This document shows, one piece after another, positions 40,711-52,555 of a stretch of DNA of 64,000 nucleotides. Source of the DNA: Prorocentrum cordatum (taxonomy: Eukaryota > Sar > Dinophyceae > Prorocentrales > Prorocentraceae); NCBI GenBank assembly GCA_963575745.1, contig CAUYUJ010012547.1, forward strand, positions 294,751 through 358,750, read 5' to 3'. The notes under the pieces were generated by a model. The model was not told where the DNA came from. It ran no database searches and saw nothing but the letters and a program-made list of their open reading frames with translations. Numbering within the stretch: position 1 is the stretch's first letter; the number at the start of each line of letters is the position of its first letter. A program made the translations under genes and the position numbers.

Positions 40711-40858
40711 CTGATGATGGTTGTGGTGGTGGTGGTGGTGATGATGATTATGCTGCTGCAGGAGGAGGAGGAGGAGCAGGAGGAGGAGGAGGAGGAGGAG
40801 GAGGAGGAGGAGGAGGAGGAGGAGGAGGAGGAGTAGGAGGGGGAGGAGGAGGAGGATG
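39721..40858 (+). repeat. Imperfect (GAT)n block ending in (GGA)n
   Basis: About 1 kb of GAT triplets, pure over 39945-40020 and 40175-40255, then GGA triplets from 40757. Confidence 0.97.
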
Positions 40859-41277
40859 GGGTCGAGGAGGAGTGGGAGGAGGAGGAGGACCTGTGCACCC
40901 CCAGGTTGTCTCAACGACGTTGCCAGAAAACCTTCCTCCAAATTCCCTTTTCGTAGGCCCCTACCAGAATTTATTTCCACTGCGGGGGATGCCCTTGTAA
41001 AGAACCGTTTGAGAATCTTCGATGGTGTCGAAACGCAAACCTGGGGATTTTGACTCCGCGAATCAACGCAATCAACGCAACTGCTGCGTCCTCACAGTCC
41101 TGAATCATACCGGAAGACCAGTCTGGCGATGTCAACCCCGCGAATCAACTCAATTGTTGCGTCCTGGCACTATGTGCGCGGCGCCAAGGCGAGGGTGACA
41201 TGTTGAAAACGACCTGCCCGACATCCTCGCAATGTAGCTGACATTTAAATTACTTTGCGCGGCGAAGGACAAGGGAT
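40859..41277 (+). other. Unassigned spacer with a short direct repeat
   Basis: CCGCGAATCAAC with nearby TTG/CTGCTGCGTCCT occurs at about 41057 and 41140. No coding frame. Confidence 0.55.
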
Positions 41278-41590
41278 TGAGGAGGAGGAGGAGGAGGATG
41301 AGGAGGCGGAGGAGGAGGAGGAGGAGGAGGACGACGAGGAGGAAGGGGAGGGGGAGGAAGGGGAGGAGCACGAGGAGGAGGAAGAGCTGAAGAATCAGTC
41401 CCATGGTCCCACCCCACTGCTTTTCCTCGTCGTCCTCGCTCCCCCCTTCCCTCCTCATTTTACCACAGTTGTCTGCTTCCGTCTCCGTCACGCCGATCGC
41501 CCGTCTCTGATTCCCTGTGCTCGCCCCTCTCCTACCTCCTCCCTCCTCCCTCCTCCCTCCTCCCTCCTCCCTCCTCCCCCCTCCCCCCCG
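41278..41590 (+). repeat. (GGA)n tract, spacer, and CCTCCCTCC tract
   Basis: GGA triplets at 41278-41390, unassigned spacer, then CCTCCCTCC at 41530-41590 with the opposite strand bias. Confidence 0.85.
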
Positions 41591-42680
41591 AGGCAGCCCA
41601 GACCTCCGCCCCTCTTTTTACTCTCCTCGAGCCGCTAGCCGCCAGCCAGATCTCTCGGCCACACTCTCCTGCGGCAGCTTCGTGACGGCCCCGCGGCCTG
41701 GAGGCGGCCCCAAGGCACGTTGAAGACGGTGGGCTCCTACCCGAGCGCCACTTGACCGGTCCGCCAGACGTCTGGTGCCTCCTTCGGAGACTGGAGTTTA
41801 CCTGGCTGCAGATCTCCTTCACATTCTGTCCTCTGGCCTTTTCTTTTTTTGTATCAAAAAACATTTAAATCAACTTATACATATGTATTACTCTTCTTTT
41901 TTAGATAGATGTCTTTGATCTGACCTGCAGGGGGTCAGGTTCACATGGGCGGCAGAAAACGGATCCAACTGTGCCGGCATTCGCGCGTACGTTTTGCGTA
42001 AGGTCGTGCGAAAGCGCCCCTCGTTTCCAGTGCAGCGTGCCGAGCTGGCGGCCCGCGTGAGCCGGTGCGTATAAAGGCGCTGTGCCATCTCGCGTAAGAC
42101 CTTTTTTTTTCATGGCGCCAACATTGCAGAGCCGATTTCGTTCGGAAAACGATAAGGTGGGCCCAGAGTGTCCTGGAGAAGATCGTTCCGGATTTGGAGG
42201 TGAATTTCGTGAGGTTTTTTTTTGGCCAGGACCGAAGACCCCCCCAACCAACATCATGCGAAATTCATTCCGTTTTTCGCTCGCCGCTTCGGGAAAACAT
42301 CCACGCAGAAATCCACGCAAAAATGCGCTGCAGCACAGATGCAAGGCCGGTGTAATCACAAGAGTATGTTCTCTTGCCCCCCGGGATTCCGTTTATCAGG
42401 GCAACAGGTGAGCGATGCAACAAACACGGGCTCCCCTGCGCCGGCACTGGCGCGTAAGCTGCTCGCGTAAGGTCGAGCGCAAGCGCCCTCTTCTCCAGGG
42501 TGGCGTGCCGCGTGGGCGGCCCACGTAAGCCGCCGCGTCAGGTCGCCGTGCCACCTCGCGTGCGACGCGTCTCTGACCGTCGCTGAGGTGTGGTGCCTGC
42601 CTCGCGGATCCTGCGCGGGGCTCGTCAGTGGGGAGGCGCGTCAGGAACGGGATGGTCTTCCTGAGCATGCCTCGGGGTGG
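41591..42680 (+). other. Spacer with a diverged ~130-bp direct repeat
   Basis: 41970-42100 and 42436-42570 share GCCGGCA(C/T)T, GCGTAAGGTCG(T/A)GCG, AAGCGCCC, GTGCCG...GGCGGCCC and GTGCCA(T/C)CTCGCGT in the same order. Nothing else is recognised. Confidence 0.6.
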
Positions 42681-42918
42681 CCCAAAAGGGGGTCCAGCTG
42701 AAAGGGGGTGGTGCAATAGATTTGGGGCCATTGTATTGCCAATGTATTGCGCTGGAGAGTCGTTTTGCATGGTATTGCAAGTAATGTATTGCACGCGAAA
42801 ATGCAGCAATATATCTGCGCCCCGACATGTGTTGCACGCCCAAGATGTATTGCAACCCCACAAATCTATTGCACCAAATCTGTTGCACCACCCCCTTGTC
42901 GCTGGACCCCCTTTTGGG
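42681..42918. mobile_element. 238-bp inverted-repeat element (MITE-like)
   Basis: Arms start CCCAAAAGGGGGTCCAGC (42681) and end as its inverse GCTGGACCCCCTTTTGGG (42901-42918). Similarity continues ~30 bp inward (GGGGGTGGTGCAATAGATTT). The centre is full of ATTGCA words. No clear target duplication. Confidence 0.75.
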
Positions 42919-43019
42919 TCAACCCGAATGCCGCTCCGAGGCAACATTCCTAGACCTCCAACGTCCTGAGAACTTCTCCTGGCGAAGGGCCCGACCGTTT
43001 GCTGTTGTGAGCACTTTCC

Positions 43020-43715
43020 GCGTTGGGGGCACAGTTTTCGGTGAAGCTAGTTCTGGGGCCACGGAGCGTGTGATAGGGTGTGACGACATGGGCGCGGAGA
43101 CGCATGCAGGCCCTGCCACTAGGGCCTTGGGAGGACACCCCTGTGGGGCCATGAAGCGCTTGATGGGTACATATGCCGAAACGGGCGGGGAAACCATATG
43201 CAACACGTTGTTCGGGCCTTCGGTGGAGCTCCATATTGTGCCATGCAACGTGTCAGGTGTGTGCCAGAATGGGTGGGGAACCGCAAACAACTCCACGCTT
43301 CTTGGGCCTTCGGTGGAGCTCCTTATGTGGCCACGAAGCGTGTGAGAGGTGTGCCGACATGGGCGAGAAATTGCATGCGACACCTCGATATTGGCGCCTT
43401 CGGTGGGGCTCCCTGTGGGACCACGAAACGTGTGAGGTGCGTGCCGAAAGTGATGAGGAACCGCATGCAACACCACGTTGCTCTGTTGAGGCTTTCAGTG
43501 GAGCTCAACATGGGGCTGCAGAACGTGCGAGGGGTGTGTTAGAATGTGGAGAGCCGCATGCAGCACCAAGTTGTTGGAGTCCAGATGTGCGTGGGGAGTC
43601 GCATGCAACACCATGCAGTTGGGGCCTATTGGGCCACGCAGCGTGCCAAGCAGCTTCACGCTTTTTGAGCCTTCTGTGAAGCTCACTATGCGGCAACGAA
43701 TCGTGTAAGGTGAGT
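43020..43715 (+). repeat. ~100-bp minisatellite array (CTTCGGTGGAGCTC units)
   Basis: About seven diverged units, each with CCTTCGGTGGAGCTCC, GTGGCCACGAAGCGTGTGAG, GTGTGCCGA and CCGCATGCAACACCA. A related pair is at 38185. Confidence 0.85.
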
Positions 43716-44935
43716 GTGCGCATATATATATATATATGGATATAGATATGGTTGTATATATATACACATATATATACGTATATATCCATATACGTATATA
43801 TGTAGTACACACACCTATATGTACACCTGTATGTATATCCTATTATATGATCGGGTATAATTTCACACTGTATATTATAATACTGCATTGCAACATGACT
43901 TGTTATGCTATCTTACGTAGCCCCCCGCAGTCGCGGATAAGAGTGAGGGGGCCGCGGGGACGTCGGCAGTCTGCAATGCTCTGAAGAAGTCCGCCGCAGG
44001 CGCCTAACTTTTACAACGTATACAGCGAACCCGCCGCAGGCGCCGATTTTTTATTAAAGCATTGGATGGGTCGCGGGGTGGTCGCGGACGGGTCGTGGGT
44101 GGGTCGCGGTTGCCATTTTGCATCATATTGTATTTTAGTATACTGTGTTAGGCTGTATCATGTTTTGTTCTAGTACACCTTCTTCCTTCACATGCTAGAT
44201 TGTGATAGTGTTTTCTACGGCAGTACATCATAACATGGCATACAAACTTGCAGTCCAGTTCTGTACCCCATGTAGTACCATTCAGTATCATATTGCATTA
44301 TCATATGTTTGCGTATCACAAGGCATTTGTAGTGTCATGTCGTTTTACGGTATCAGAGCGTCTAGTTTCATAAATACGTATCACATTAGTGAAACTCGTT
44401 GTGCTTGATTGGTGCTTGATCATGCTATTACAGCGTATTCTAGTAGTACGGCTTCACGTTATCGCATGCGTTGTTTTGTCATATTATACTGGGCATTCGC
44501 ATATTACAATTTATTTGGGCGACGTGTCTTCATCATACTCTTATGAATGCATAACATGTTTTGTTAGTTCATATACGATCACCCGCTATTTGTATACTTG
44601 AATATTGCTTGTTACTGTATGTGCTATAGTATTTGTATTCTATTGCTTTGAATGGTGTTATATAGTGTCATAGTCTAGTCCATCGTATATTTTGGTAGAG
44701 CCTATGACATCATATGATGGTACATTCGGCCTCGTGGGTGTAATATATATGCTATTCTATATTACACTGGACAGCAGCATTACAAACTATGGTACTACCG
44801 CACAGTGCAGTATATTTTATTACTTTCTAGTGATGCATTCTTGTAGCCATGTGTTATTCCGTGGTGCATTTTATGGTATAGTATACGGTATGTTATTGTT
44901 ATATGGTGTTCCCGTATGGTATCTTCAATATTTGG
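43716..44935 (+). other. AT-rich island
   Basis: Starts with TATATA/CATATA alternation (43717-43810), then ~1.1 kb much richer in A and T than its surroundings. GTATCATA and TAGTAC words are frequent. A GC-rich interval (43920-44115) repeats CCGCCGCAGGCGCC twice and GGGTCGCGG several times. No gene is credible. Confidence 0.75.
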
Positions 44936-45084
44936 TTTTTGTTCTCCCCGAGGAAGCGAGGCTCGCACCGTCGCCCGCGCCTACCTGCCGGCGCTCTGGA
45001 GGGGGCTTGTTGTCGGCCCAAGGCGGGCGGAGGCGCCCCTCGCCCGCCCAGCGGGCCGCCGCCCCCCCTCCCCCCCCCAGGGCG
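44936..45084 (+). other. Unassigned GC-rich spacer
   Basis: Abrupt return to GC-rich sequence. No feature. Confidence 0.5.
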
Positions 45085-45545
45085 AGGGGGGAGGAGGAGG
45101 AGGAGGAAGGAGGAGGAGGAGGCGGAGGAGGAGGAGGAGGAGGAGGAGGAGGAGGAGGAGAATTGCAGGAGGAGGATGCGGAGGAGGAGAAGGAGGAGGA
45201 GGAGGAGGGAGGAGGAGGAGGAGGAGGAGGAGGAGGAGGAGCAGGAGGAGGAGGGAGTTGGAGGAGGAGGAGGAGGAGGAGGAGGAGGAGGAGGAGGAGA
45301 TTTACGCAGTGGCCTGAAGGCGTGGCTCCCCTCCGCAGATGGCCCCAGCAGGGCCCCAAGCCCGCTGGGCAGGCAGTGGACCGCCCCCGGAGAAAGGCGA
45401 GGAGGAGGAGGAGGAGGAGGAGGAGGAGGAGGAGGAGGAGGAGGGGAGGAGGAGGAGGGGGAGGAGGAGGAGGAGGAGGAGGAGGAGGAGGGAGGAGGAG
45501 GAGGAGGAGGAGGAGGAGGAGGAGGAGGAGGAGGAGGAGGGAGGC
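45085..45545 (+). repeat. (GGA)n microsatellite with a short unique insert
   Basis: Two long GGA blocks separated by ~100 bp of unique sequence at 45300-45400. Confidence 0.97.
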
Positions 45546-46180
45546 AACAAGGGGCGCGGCAGAGGAAGGCACGGAGAGCGGGGGAGATCCCTAGCCTACC
45601 CAGGGGCGTGTGGCCCCAGGGGGTAAAAATGGAAACCATCCAGATTCGGAGCCGCTTGGGAGCTCTGAGGCTGAGCCTGGAGACTCGTTCCTTCTCCCAG
45701 CTCGCTGGCGAGTGCGCCGCCCGCGCTCTCGCACCGATTGCAAATCGGGTTCTGACTAGCCGAAGTAAGATGTAATATTTGCCTTGGACTGGTGCGGGCT
45801 GCTGGTCGCATTGCCCGGGCTGTCCCGCGGAGCTGCCCTCCTGTGCGCGCCTCCTCAGGAGGGGCCAGACTGAGGTTCTTGCCGTTCCCCTCGCATTCTC
45901 CGGCCCTGCGGCGCCGACGCGCTCTGCATGGCGATCCTCTCCCTCTCTGCGCGCATCTCGTTCCCCGAGCCCGTTCCACTACTCGCAAAGTGCCTACTCG
46001 CAAACCTCCGATAAACACATGTCTGCCTCGATGCGATCTCTCGTCGATCCCCCCCGCGGCGGACCCAGGCCATTTGCGAGCAGTGGAACGCGCTCGTCGA
46101 CTCGTGCTGCCCTGGCGCCTTCCGCTGTGTCGAGAATCCAATATGGTGGTTCTGCAGTCGCTTCCTCCGTCGCCCTCGGG
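45546..46180 (+). other. Unassigned spacer
   Basis: 635 bp of ordinary composition. Several open frames exist, but none has convincing protein character. Confidence 0.5.
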
Positions 46181-46334
46181 TAGGGGGCCACATGCGAACC
46201 CTACCCCTACCCCCCACGATTTCTAAGGGGGAGGGTGGGGTTCACTTCGCTCGGGAGCTCCCGAGCGAAGTGAACCCCACCCTCCCCCTCAGAAATCGTG
46301 GGGGGCAGGTGGAGGATTCGCATGTGGCCCCCTA
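46181..46334. mobile_element. 154-bp palindromic element, copy 1
   Basis: Near-perfect palindrome starting TAGGGGGCCACATGCGAA and ending as its inverse. The centre is TCGGGAGCTCCCGA. Flanked by a perfect 5-bp duplication TCGGG. Identical in length to the copies at 54222 and 59485. Confidence 0.92.
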
Positions 46335-46484
46335 TCGGGGCAGCACGCGGCGCTGGCCGACGATTCTCGTCCGCCGTTGCGCCGTCGACGTCGGCAGGCG
46401 GCTCGGCTCCGAGCACGTCGTCGTTGCCCGCCAGTCTGTTGTCGACCGCGCGGGCGTGGCATTCGGCTGCCCGTCACGCCGGTT
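46335..46484 (+). other. Unassigned spacer
   Basis: No feature recognised. Confidence 0.5.
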
Positions 46485-46666
46485 CGGCAGGAGGAGGCGG
46501 AGGAGGCGGAGGAGGCGGAGGAGGCGGAGGAGGCGGAGGAGGAGGAGGCGGAGGAGGCGGAGGCGGAGGAGGAGGAGGAGGAGGGGGAGGAAGAGGATGA
46601 GAAAGAGGAGGAGGAGGCGGTGGAGGATGATGAGGAGGAGGCGGAGGAGGAGGAGGAATACGGGTA
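46485..46666 (+). repeat. (GGA)n microsatellite with GGC variants
   Basis: GGAGGC hexamers passing into GGA triplets. Confidence 0.97.
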
Positions 46667-47084
46667 ATGCGAGTAATACGAATCGTAATAACAATACGAA
46701 TAAACATACTACTAACTAATGCGTATCTTCTCAATAATAATGAGGCAAGCTTATATTAATACGACGCGACGCATCATGCGCATACGGATAATAACACTAA
46801 TATTCGGAACAATAAGATGAACAATAGTACGTGAATCAAGCTGAGAAGAGGGGTACTACTAGTAATGTTAAGGATAATCCTAATAAGAATAATGCCACTA
46901 ATAATACTGCTGATAGGAAGAACCAAACAACGAAAACAAGAAGACGAATACTAGTAATGCGAATGTGAATAATATTAATACTCAGACTAATCGTAGTACC
47001 ACTCACCATACGAATAAGAGTACTCATTCTACTAAGACGAATATTAATAATAGGAAACAGAAGAAGCAGAGGAATATGAGTAAA
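46667..47084 (+). repeat. Cryptic AT-rich triplet tract
   Basis: AAT, ACT and AGT-like triplets (AATACGAATAA, ACTAGTAATG words) without strict periodicity. It is a sharp drop in GC between two GGA tracts. Confidence 0.6.
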
Positions 47085-47582
47085 CAGAGGAGGGAAAGGA
47101 GGCGGCGGAGGCGGAGGAGGAGGAGGAGGAGGAAGAGGAAAAGGAAGAGGAAGAGGAAGAGGAAGAAGACGAGGGAGGGGAAGTGTAAGCGGAAACGGAA
47201 GCGGAAGATGAAGAGGAGGAGGAAGAGGCGGAGGAGGAGGCGGAGGAGGAGGAAGGCGGAGGCCGAGGAGGAGGAGGAGGGAGGATGATGGAGGAGGAGG
47301 GAGGATAATGGAGGGGGAGGGAGGAGGAGGGAGGAGGGAGGAGAAGGGAGGGGGAGGGAGGAGGAGGGATGAGGAGGGAGGAGTTGGGTCGAGGAGGAGG
47401 AGGAGAAGAAGGAGGAGGAGGAGGAGGAGGAGGAGGAGGAGGAGGAAGAGGAAGAGGAAGCGGAAGTGGTAGCGGAAGCGGAAGAGGAGGAGGATGAAAA
47501 AGAGGAGGAAGAGGATGAGACGAGGGACATGAGGAGGAGGGGGAGGAGGCGGAGGAGGAGGAGGAGGCTGAGGAGGAGGACG
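47085..47582 (+). repeat. (GGA)n purine tract
   Basis: About 500 bp of GGA with AAG and CGG variants. Confidence 0.97.
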
Positions 47583-47780
47583 GGGTGGACCCGAGGCCAG
47601 ATCGTATTGACATACACCGCCTGAGGGACCGATGTCGGAGGACCTCAGCAGGCGGTGCACATGAATATGTTTGGGGTCCACCCCAAAAGGCCCGACACCG
47701 TTGCCTCCTCCTGGGGTCCGGGACATCGGTTCTCGAGGTGATGGATGTGCGTAAGTTTGGGGGAAGGGGAAGTAGGGGGA
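47583..47780 (+). other. Spacer with a hairpin
   Basis: CACCGCCTGAGG (47616) pairs with CCTCAGCAGGCGGTG (47643-47657). CCGATGTC and GACATCGG form an outer pair. Nothing else is seen. Confidence 0.5.
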
Positions 47781-49876
47781 GGATGATGAGGATGAGAATG
47801 AGGATACGGCGGCTGTTGTTGACGATGACGATGGTGATGACGATGACGATGGCGCTGACGATGGCGATGACGATGACGATGGGAAGGGCGACGTTGACGA
47901 TTCAGTGATGATGCTGATGCTGATGCTGCTGCTGATGATGATGATGCTGATGCTGATGACACTGGTGATGCTGACAACGATGATTACGACGATGATGAGA
48001 ATGCTGATGAACGATGACGATGATGATGGCGATGGACATGGCGATGACGATGACGAGGCTGCTGCTGATGATGATACCGACGATGATTGGCTGATGATGG
48101 TGGTGCTGATGATGACGATGATGATGATGAGATGACGGTGACGATGACGATGACGATGCCGATGATGGTGACGACAATGTTGACCACCATGATGATGAAG
48201 ATGACGTGATGACGGTGCCTCTGACGACGACGATGGTGATGATGACGATGATGATGACGATGCTGATGCTGATGATGATATCGATGATGATGTTGATGAT
48301 GATGACGACGACGGTGATGACGATGATGATGCTGCTGCTGATGATGATGCCGATGGCGATGACGCTGACGATGGCGATGGCGATGACGATGGCGCTGGCG
48401 ATGCCAATGATGATAATGGCTTTGATGATGGTGGTGATGATGATGAGGATGATGATTTTGACGATGGTGACGCTGGTGATGCTGATGGTGACGATGATGT
48501 TGCTGACGATGATGATGATGATGCTGCTGATGCTGATGATGCTGATGATGATGGTCATGCTTGTGGTGATGGTGGTGATGATGATGTGGATGAGGATGGC
48601 GATGGCGGTGATGTTGATGATGCTGATTCTGGTGATGCTGATGCTGGTGGTGGCGATGATGCTGATGGTTGCTGCTGATGATGATGATGCGGAGGATGAT
48701 GCTGACGATGCTGATGATGATGTCCCTTCTGATGATGCAGATGCTAGTTTGCTGATAATGATGCTGCTGATGATGATGATGTTTATGCTGATGATGATTC
48801 TCATTCTGATGGTGAGGATGGTGATGATGATGCCACTCTGGCTGATGATGATGCTGCTGCTGATGATGCTGATGATCAGGATGATGATGATGGTGATGGT
48901 GCTGATGATTATGAATTGGATGATGATTTGGATGACGATAACGATGATGATGCTGATGAGGATGATGATGTTGATGATGAGTATGCTGATGATGATTGTG
49001 ACGGTGACGATGATGGTGCTGATGATGCTGATGATGATGGTGATGACGATACTGATGATGCTGATGCTGATGATGCTGCTGATGATGCTAGTGATGATGA
49101 TGCTGATGATGATGCTGCTTAAACTTATGCTGCTGATGATGCTGATGATGATGCTGCTGATGATGATACTGATGGTGACGATGGCGATGCTGACTGTGAT
49201 GCTGATGGCAATGCTGATACTGAAGATGATGATGAGGTTGCTGCTGATAGTGATGCTGATGCTGCTGCTGATGCTGATGCTGATGCTGATGATGCTGCTG
49301 CTGCTAAGGATGATGACGATTATTCTGATAATGATGATGATTCGATGCTGACGATGATGATTATGATGATGCTGCTGCTGCTCATGATGAGGACGCTGGT
49401 GCTGCTGCTGATGATGCTGCTGCTGCTGATGCTGACGATGATGATGAAGATGCTGCTGCTGTTTTTGTTGTTGTTGATGATGCTGATGACGACGATGATG
49501 ATTATGCTGATGTTGCTGATGATGCTGATGCTGCTGCTGATTATGACGCTGATGCTGATGCTGCTGATGCTGACGATGATGATGCTGCTGCTAATCATGA
49601 TGACGATGATGATGCGGATGATGCTGCTGATGATGCTGATGATGATGATGATGCTGCTGCTCATGATGATGAGGATACTGATGCTGCTGCTGATGATGAT
49701 GCTGCTGCTGATTATGACGATGATGCGGATGATGAAGATGCTGCCGCTGCTGCTGTTGATGATGATGAAGACGACGATGACGATATTCGGATGTTGATGA
49801 TGCTGATGATGATGATGGAAATGGTGCTGCTGATGATGATGATGATGATGATGGAAATGATGATGCTGCTGCTAAC

Positions 49877-49925
<49 letters not shown>

Positions 49926-49944
49926 CTGATGCTGATGCTGATGC

Positions 49945-49985
<41 letters not shown>

Positions 49986-49986
49986 C

Positions 49987-50021
<35 letters not shown>

Positions 50022-50137
50022 ATTAGGATGATGATGATGATGCTGATGCTGATGATTATGATGATGATGCTAATGCTGATGCTGATGCTGATGCTGATGC
50101 TGCTGACGATGATGATGCTGCTGCTGATGATGCTGCT

Positions 50138-50168
<31 letters not shown>

Positions 50169-50205
50169 ATGATGATGCTGATGAGCATGAGGAGGAGGAT
50201 GAGGA
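47781..50205 (+). repeat. Imperfect (GAT)n / GCT block, 2.4 kb
   Basis: GAT triplets with GAC, GCT and GGC variants, pure over 49875-49925 and 49950-50020. Long frames here are artefacts. Confidence 0.97.
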
Positions 50206-50656
50206 GGAGGATGCGCAGGAGCAGGATGGAGAGGAGTTCGGAGAAACCCACCCCGTCCCTTGCGTTACCTCGCTGCCGACCGCATCTGCTCTGACAGTGG
50301 TCAGGCAGTTATCGTCTTCTGTGCCCCTCTGACATCTTCCCTTGTGGGCATCTGTGCGAGCTGCTGGCTGATCCAGCAGAGCCACAGGCAAAGTAAGGAG
50401 GGGAGTAGCAGCGAATACCGCCGGTTCACGGCGATGCTATCAAGCAGGCGCTCTGCCCTTGAGCGGCACCGTCTTCAGAGTCAGAGCCTCGGAGCTATAG
50501 TCGGACCAAGGCATAATATCGAGGTCAGTTCGGGGAGGGTGCCCCAGTGTTCTTCGTGTTCGTTGGATGCTCTTGTGCATCCTGGGGGCAGTGCCCCTGG
50601 ATGCTCTGTGCTCGTGGCCGGCGGAGGGCCTCGTGTTCTTGAGGAACGTTCTTCTG
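50206..50656 (+). other. Unassigned spacer
   Basis: 450 bp of non-repetitive sequence. A 152-codon frame (50260-50718) runs into the MITE and is not trusted. Confidence 0.5.
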
Positions 50657-50664
50657 GCCTAGGT

Positions 50665-50832
50665 TTAGTGGGGCCTGTCCCTCCACAGGAGGAAGCTTCA
50701 AACATAGTCGAAAAATAGTCTGGGGACGATTTTTGAGTACTTTTTTTTGGGGGGGGGCTATTGTTGAATATTTTTTGGTGTATTTTTCACTGTGCCTCCA
50801 AATCCGCCTGTAGGGGGACATTCCCGACCTAA
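50665..50832. mobile_element. MITE of the TTARGTCGGGC family, copy 2
   Basis: Ends TTAGTGGGGCCTGTCCCTCC and CCCGACCTAA. Flanked by a perfect 8-bp duplication GCCTAGGT (50657-50664 and 50833-50840). Shares ATAGTCTGGGGACGA with copies 1 and 3. Confidence 0.88.
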
Positions 50833-50840
50833 GCCTAGGT

Positions 50841-51551
50841 CCGACTGCACTCTCCCGCATCTGCAGCTCACGTGCAGGATTGGCTCGCGGGGAATGGGGG
50901 AGGGGCAGTCGAGCTCGGGGTCGCCACAGTGCGAGGACGTCGCAGGCGGCGAGAACCCTGGGCCGAAAGCAGCTCACCCTCCATCGGTGGGGCTGCCGGG
51001 GGCCTCGCCGAGAGCTTCGGGCGAGGCACGGTTGAACCTACGCGCCGACGCGCGCCCCGCGGGGTGATGAGGAGGAACTGTTCGCGCGGGATTGGGACGG
51101 AGCGGGTCCGAGTGAATCAGGCCGCGTGTCCGTAGGCATATGAGCAGTGGCACGAGCGTGCGCTGGACAGTATACTTGCGCACTGCTGCTTTCCATCGGC
51201 GTCACCCCAGCATACTTATACTATATTTTCGTCGCCCCCCCAGGGACGACGCGCGCACCGAGAACTCTAATAGTATATGCGTCGTGGCGGGCGCTTTCTG
51301 GCTACACCGCTCGGGAAAACGATCTACTACAAGATGGGTATACTATATGTTCGGGTCGGACGCGCGCCTCCAAGGAGGACATATAGTATTAGTATGTTTC
51401 TGTACGTCCCATTCCAGGCTTCCGCGGGTCCCGCCCGTCTCGCGGCGGCCGAGCGCCTGCGCCAGCTCAGAAGAGGAAGGCTGCACGAGCGGGTCCCGGG
51501 CGGGGATTTATCCACAACCACCGTCCGCGCGGTCGACCTTCGGGGTTGTCG
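50841..51551 (+). other. Spacer with scattered TACTATAT words
   Basis: GC-rich, except for TATACTATATGTTCGG and CATACTTATACTATATTTTC type words at 51165-51395. No gene is credible. Confidence 0.5.
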
Positions 51552-51617
51552 GCGGGCAGTGGATACGGATATGCTCGGGCCCCAGCGGGGCCAAACATTT
51601 CCAGATCCACCGCCCGC
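51552..51617. repeat. ~65-bp inverted repeat (related copy at 59122)
   Basis: GCGGGCAGTGGAT and ATCCACCGCCCGC arms with a CGGGCCCCAGCGGGGCC core. Confidence 0.7.
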
Positions 51618-52135
51618 TGGTGCACCAGCACGGCGGATCTGGACGACTCCCTGCCTCGCCGCGGGAGCGGGCAGGGCACGGGGGCGCACGGGGAGGAGCA
51701 CGGGAGCGTGGACGAGGAGGGCAGATCGGAGACCGGCCGTGCGGTGGCCCCGGCGGGTCGCGCGCCCCGGCCCTGCCCCCTCGCCGGGCAGGCGCGGAAG
51801 CTGTCCAAGTCGGTCTTGCCGCAGACGTACGCGTCGGCGGCCGCCGCTCTCTGCTCAGGCCGCTCCTGGGGCCCAACTTCGGACCGGGCCCTGACGAGGA
51901 CGGATCCGTTCCAGAGCGCTCCGGAACGCTCTCAGAGCCTTCCGGAGCGCTCCGAGAAGGCCGTGGCGCCCGAGGCATCCTCCAGAGCCGCCGGATCTCA
52001 GAGGTTCTCGATCTGTCCTCGCCCAGTTTTGTCCTCGTCCTGGCTTCGTCTTGCCAGCTGACTGTCGAGACGTCTTGGCGGCCCGAGCACGTCGCGCCGA
52101 AGTGTTTCCGCCGACATGGTCGGGGTCTCGGGGCA
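51618..52135 (+). other. Unassigned GC-rich spacer
   Basis: Open on several frames because of composition. No recognised protein. GAGCGCTCCGGAACGCTC-type inverted words lie at 51910-51950. Confidence 0.5.
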
Positions 52136-52325
52136 GCTCCTCCTCCTCCTCATCCTCCTCCTCCTACTACTACTACTCCTCCTCGTTCTCGTCCTCCTCC
52201 TCCTCCTCCTCCTCCTCCTCCTCCTCGTCCTCCTCCTCCTCCGCTTCCGCCTCCTCCTCCTCCTCCTCCTCCTCGTTCTCCTTGGTATCCTCGTTCTCCT
52301 CCTCCTCCTCCTCCTCCTCCTTCTC
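52136..52325 (+). repeat. (CTC)n microsatellite
   Basis: CTC triplets with GTT and TAC interruptions. The pyrimidine strand is on +, unlike most tracts right of 38.5 kb. Confidence 0.95.
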
Positions 52326-52439
52326 CAGGGTGGCTCGGGCCGGGAAGCTGGACCTGGAGGACGGGGACGAGGTCCCTGTAGGGCAGGCCACAAGGTCGGA
52401 GGTTTGGTTGGGGATCCAGCATGGCCCCTTGCATTATCG

Positions 52440-52555
52440 TTGAGTCGGGCCTGCCCCTCTACAGGAGGAATATTCAAAAATAGTCCCAAAATAGTCTGGG
52501 GACGATGTTTCGATTGCTTTTTGATTATTTTAGATCATTTTGGGGGCATTTTTCC
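52440..52555. mobile_element. MITE of the TTARGTCGGGC family, copy 3 (truncated)
   Basis: Left end TTGAGTCGGGCCTGCCCCTC and inner ATAGTCTGGGGACGA present. The right inverted end is not found. Confidence 0.75.

Noticed and set aside
38541-40858. Very long open frames encoding poly-Asp, poly-Met, poly-His or poly-Ile (also at 47.8-50.2, 56.4-58.1 and 63.3-63.9 kb, both strands)
   Set aside because: They are translations of GAT/GAC triplet repeats in every frame, with no unique protein sequence at either end.
43717-43860. TATA-rich stretch as a promoter
   Set aside because: It is a TA/CATA simple repeat at the edge of an AT-rich island with no gene beside it.
50260-50718. 152-codon frame as a gene
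   Set aside because: No recognisable motif, and it runs into a MITE at 50665.
51140-52381. 413-codon frame as a gene
   Set aside because: Arg/Gly/Pro-rich from GC composition, ends in the CTC repeat, and crosses an inverted repeat.
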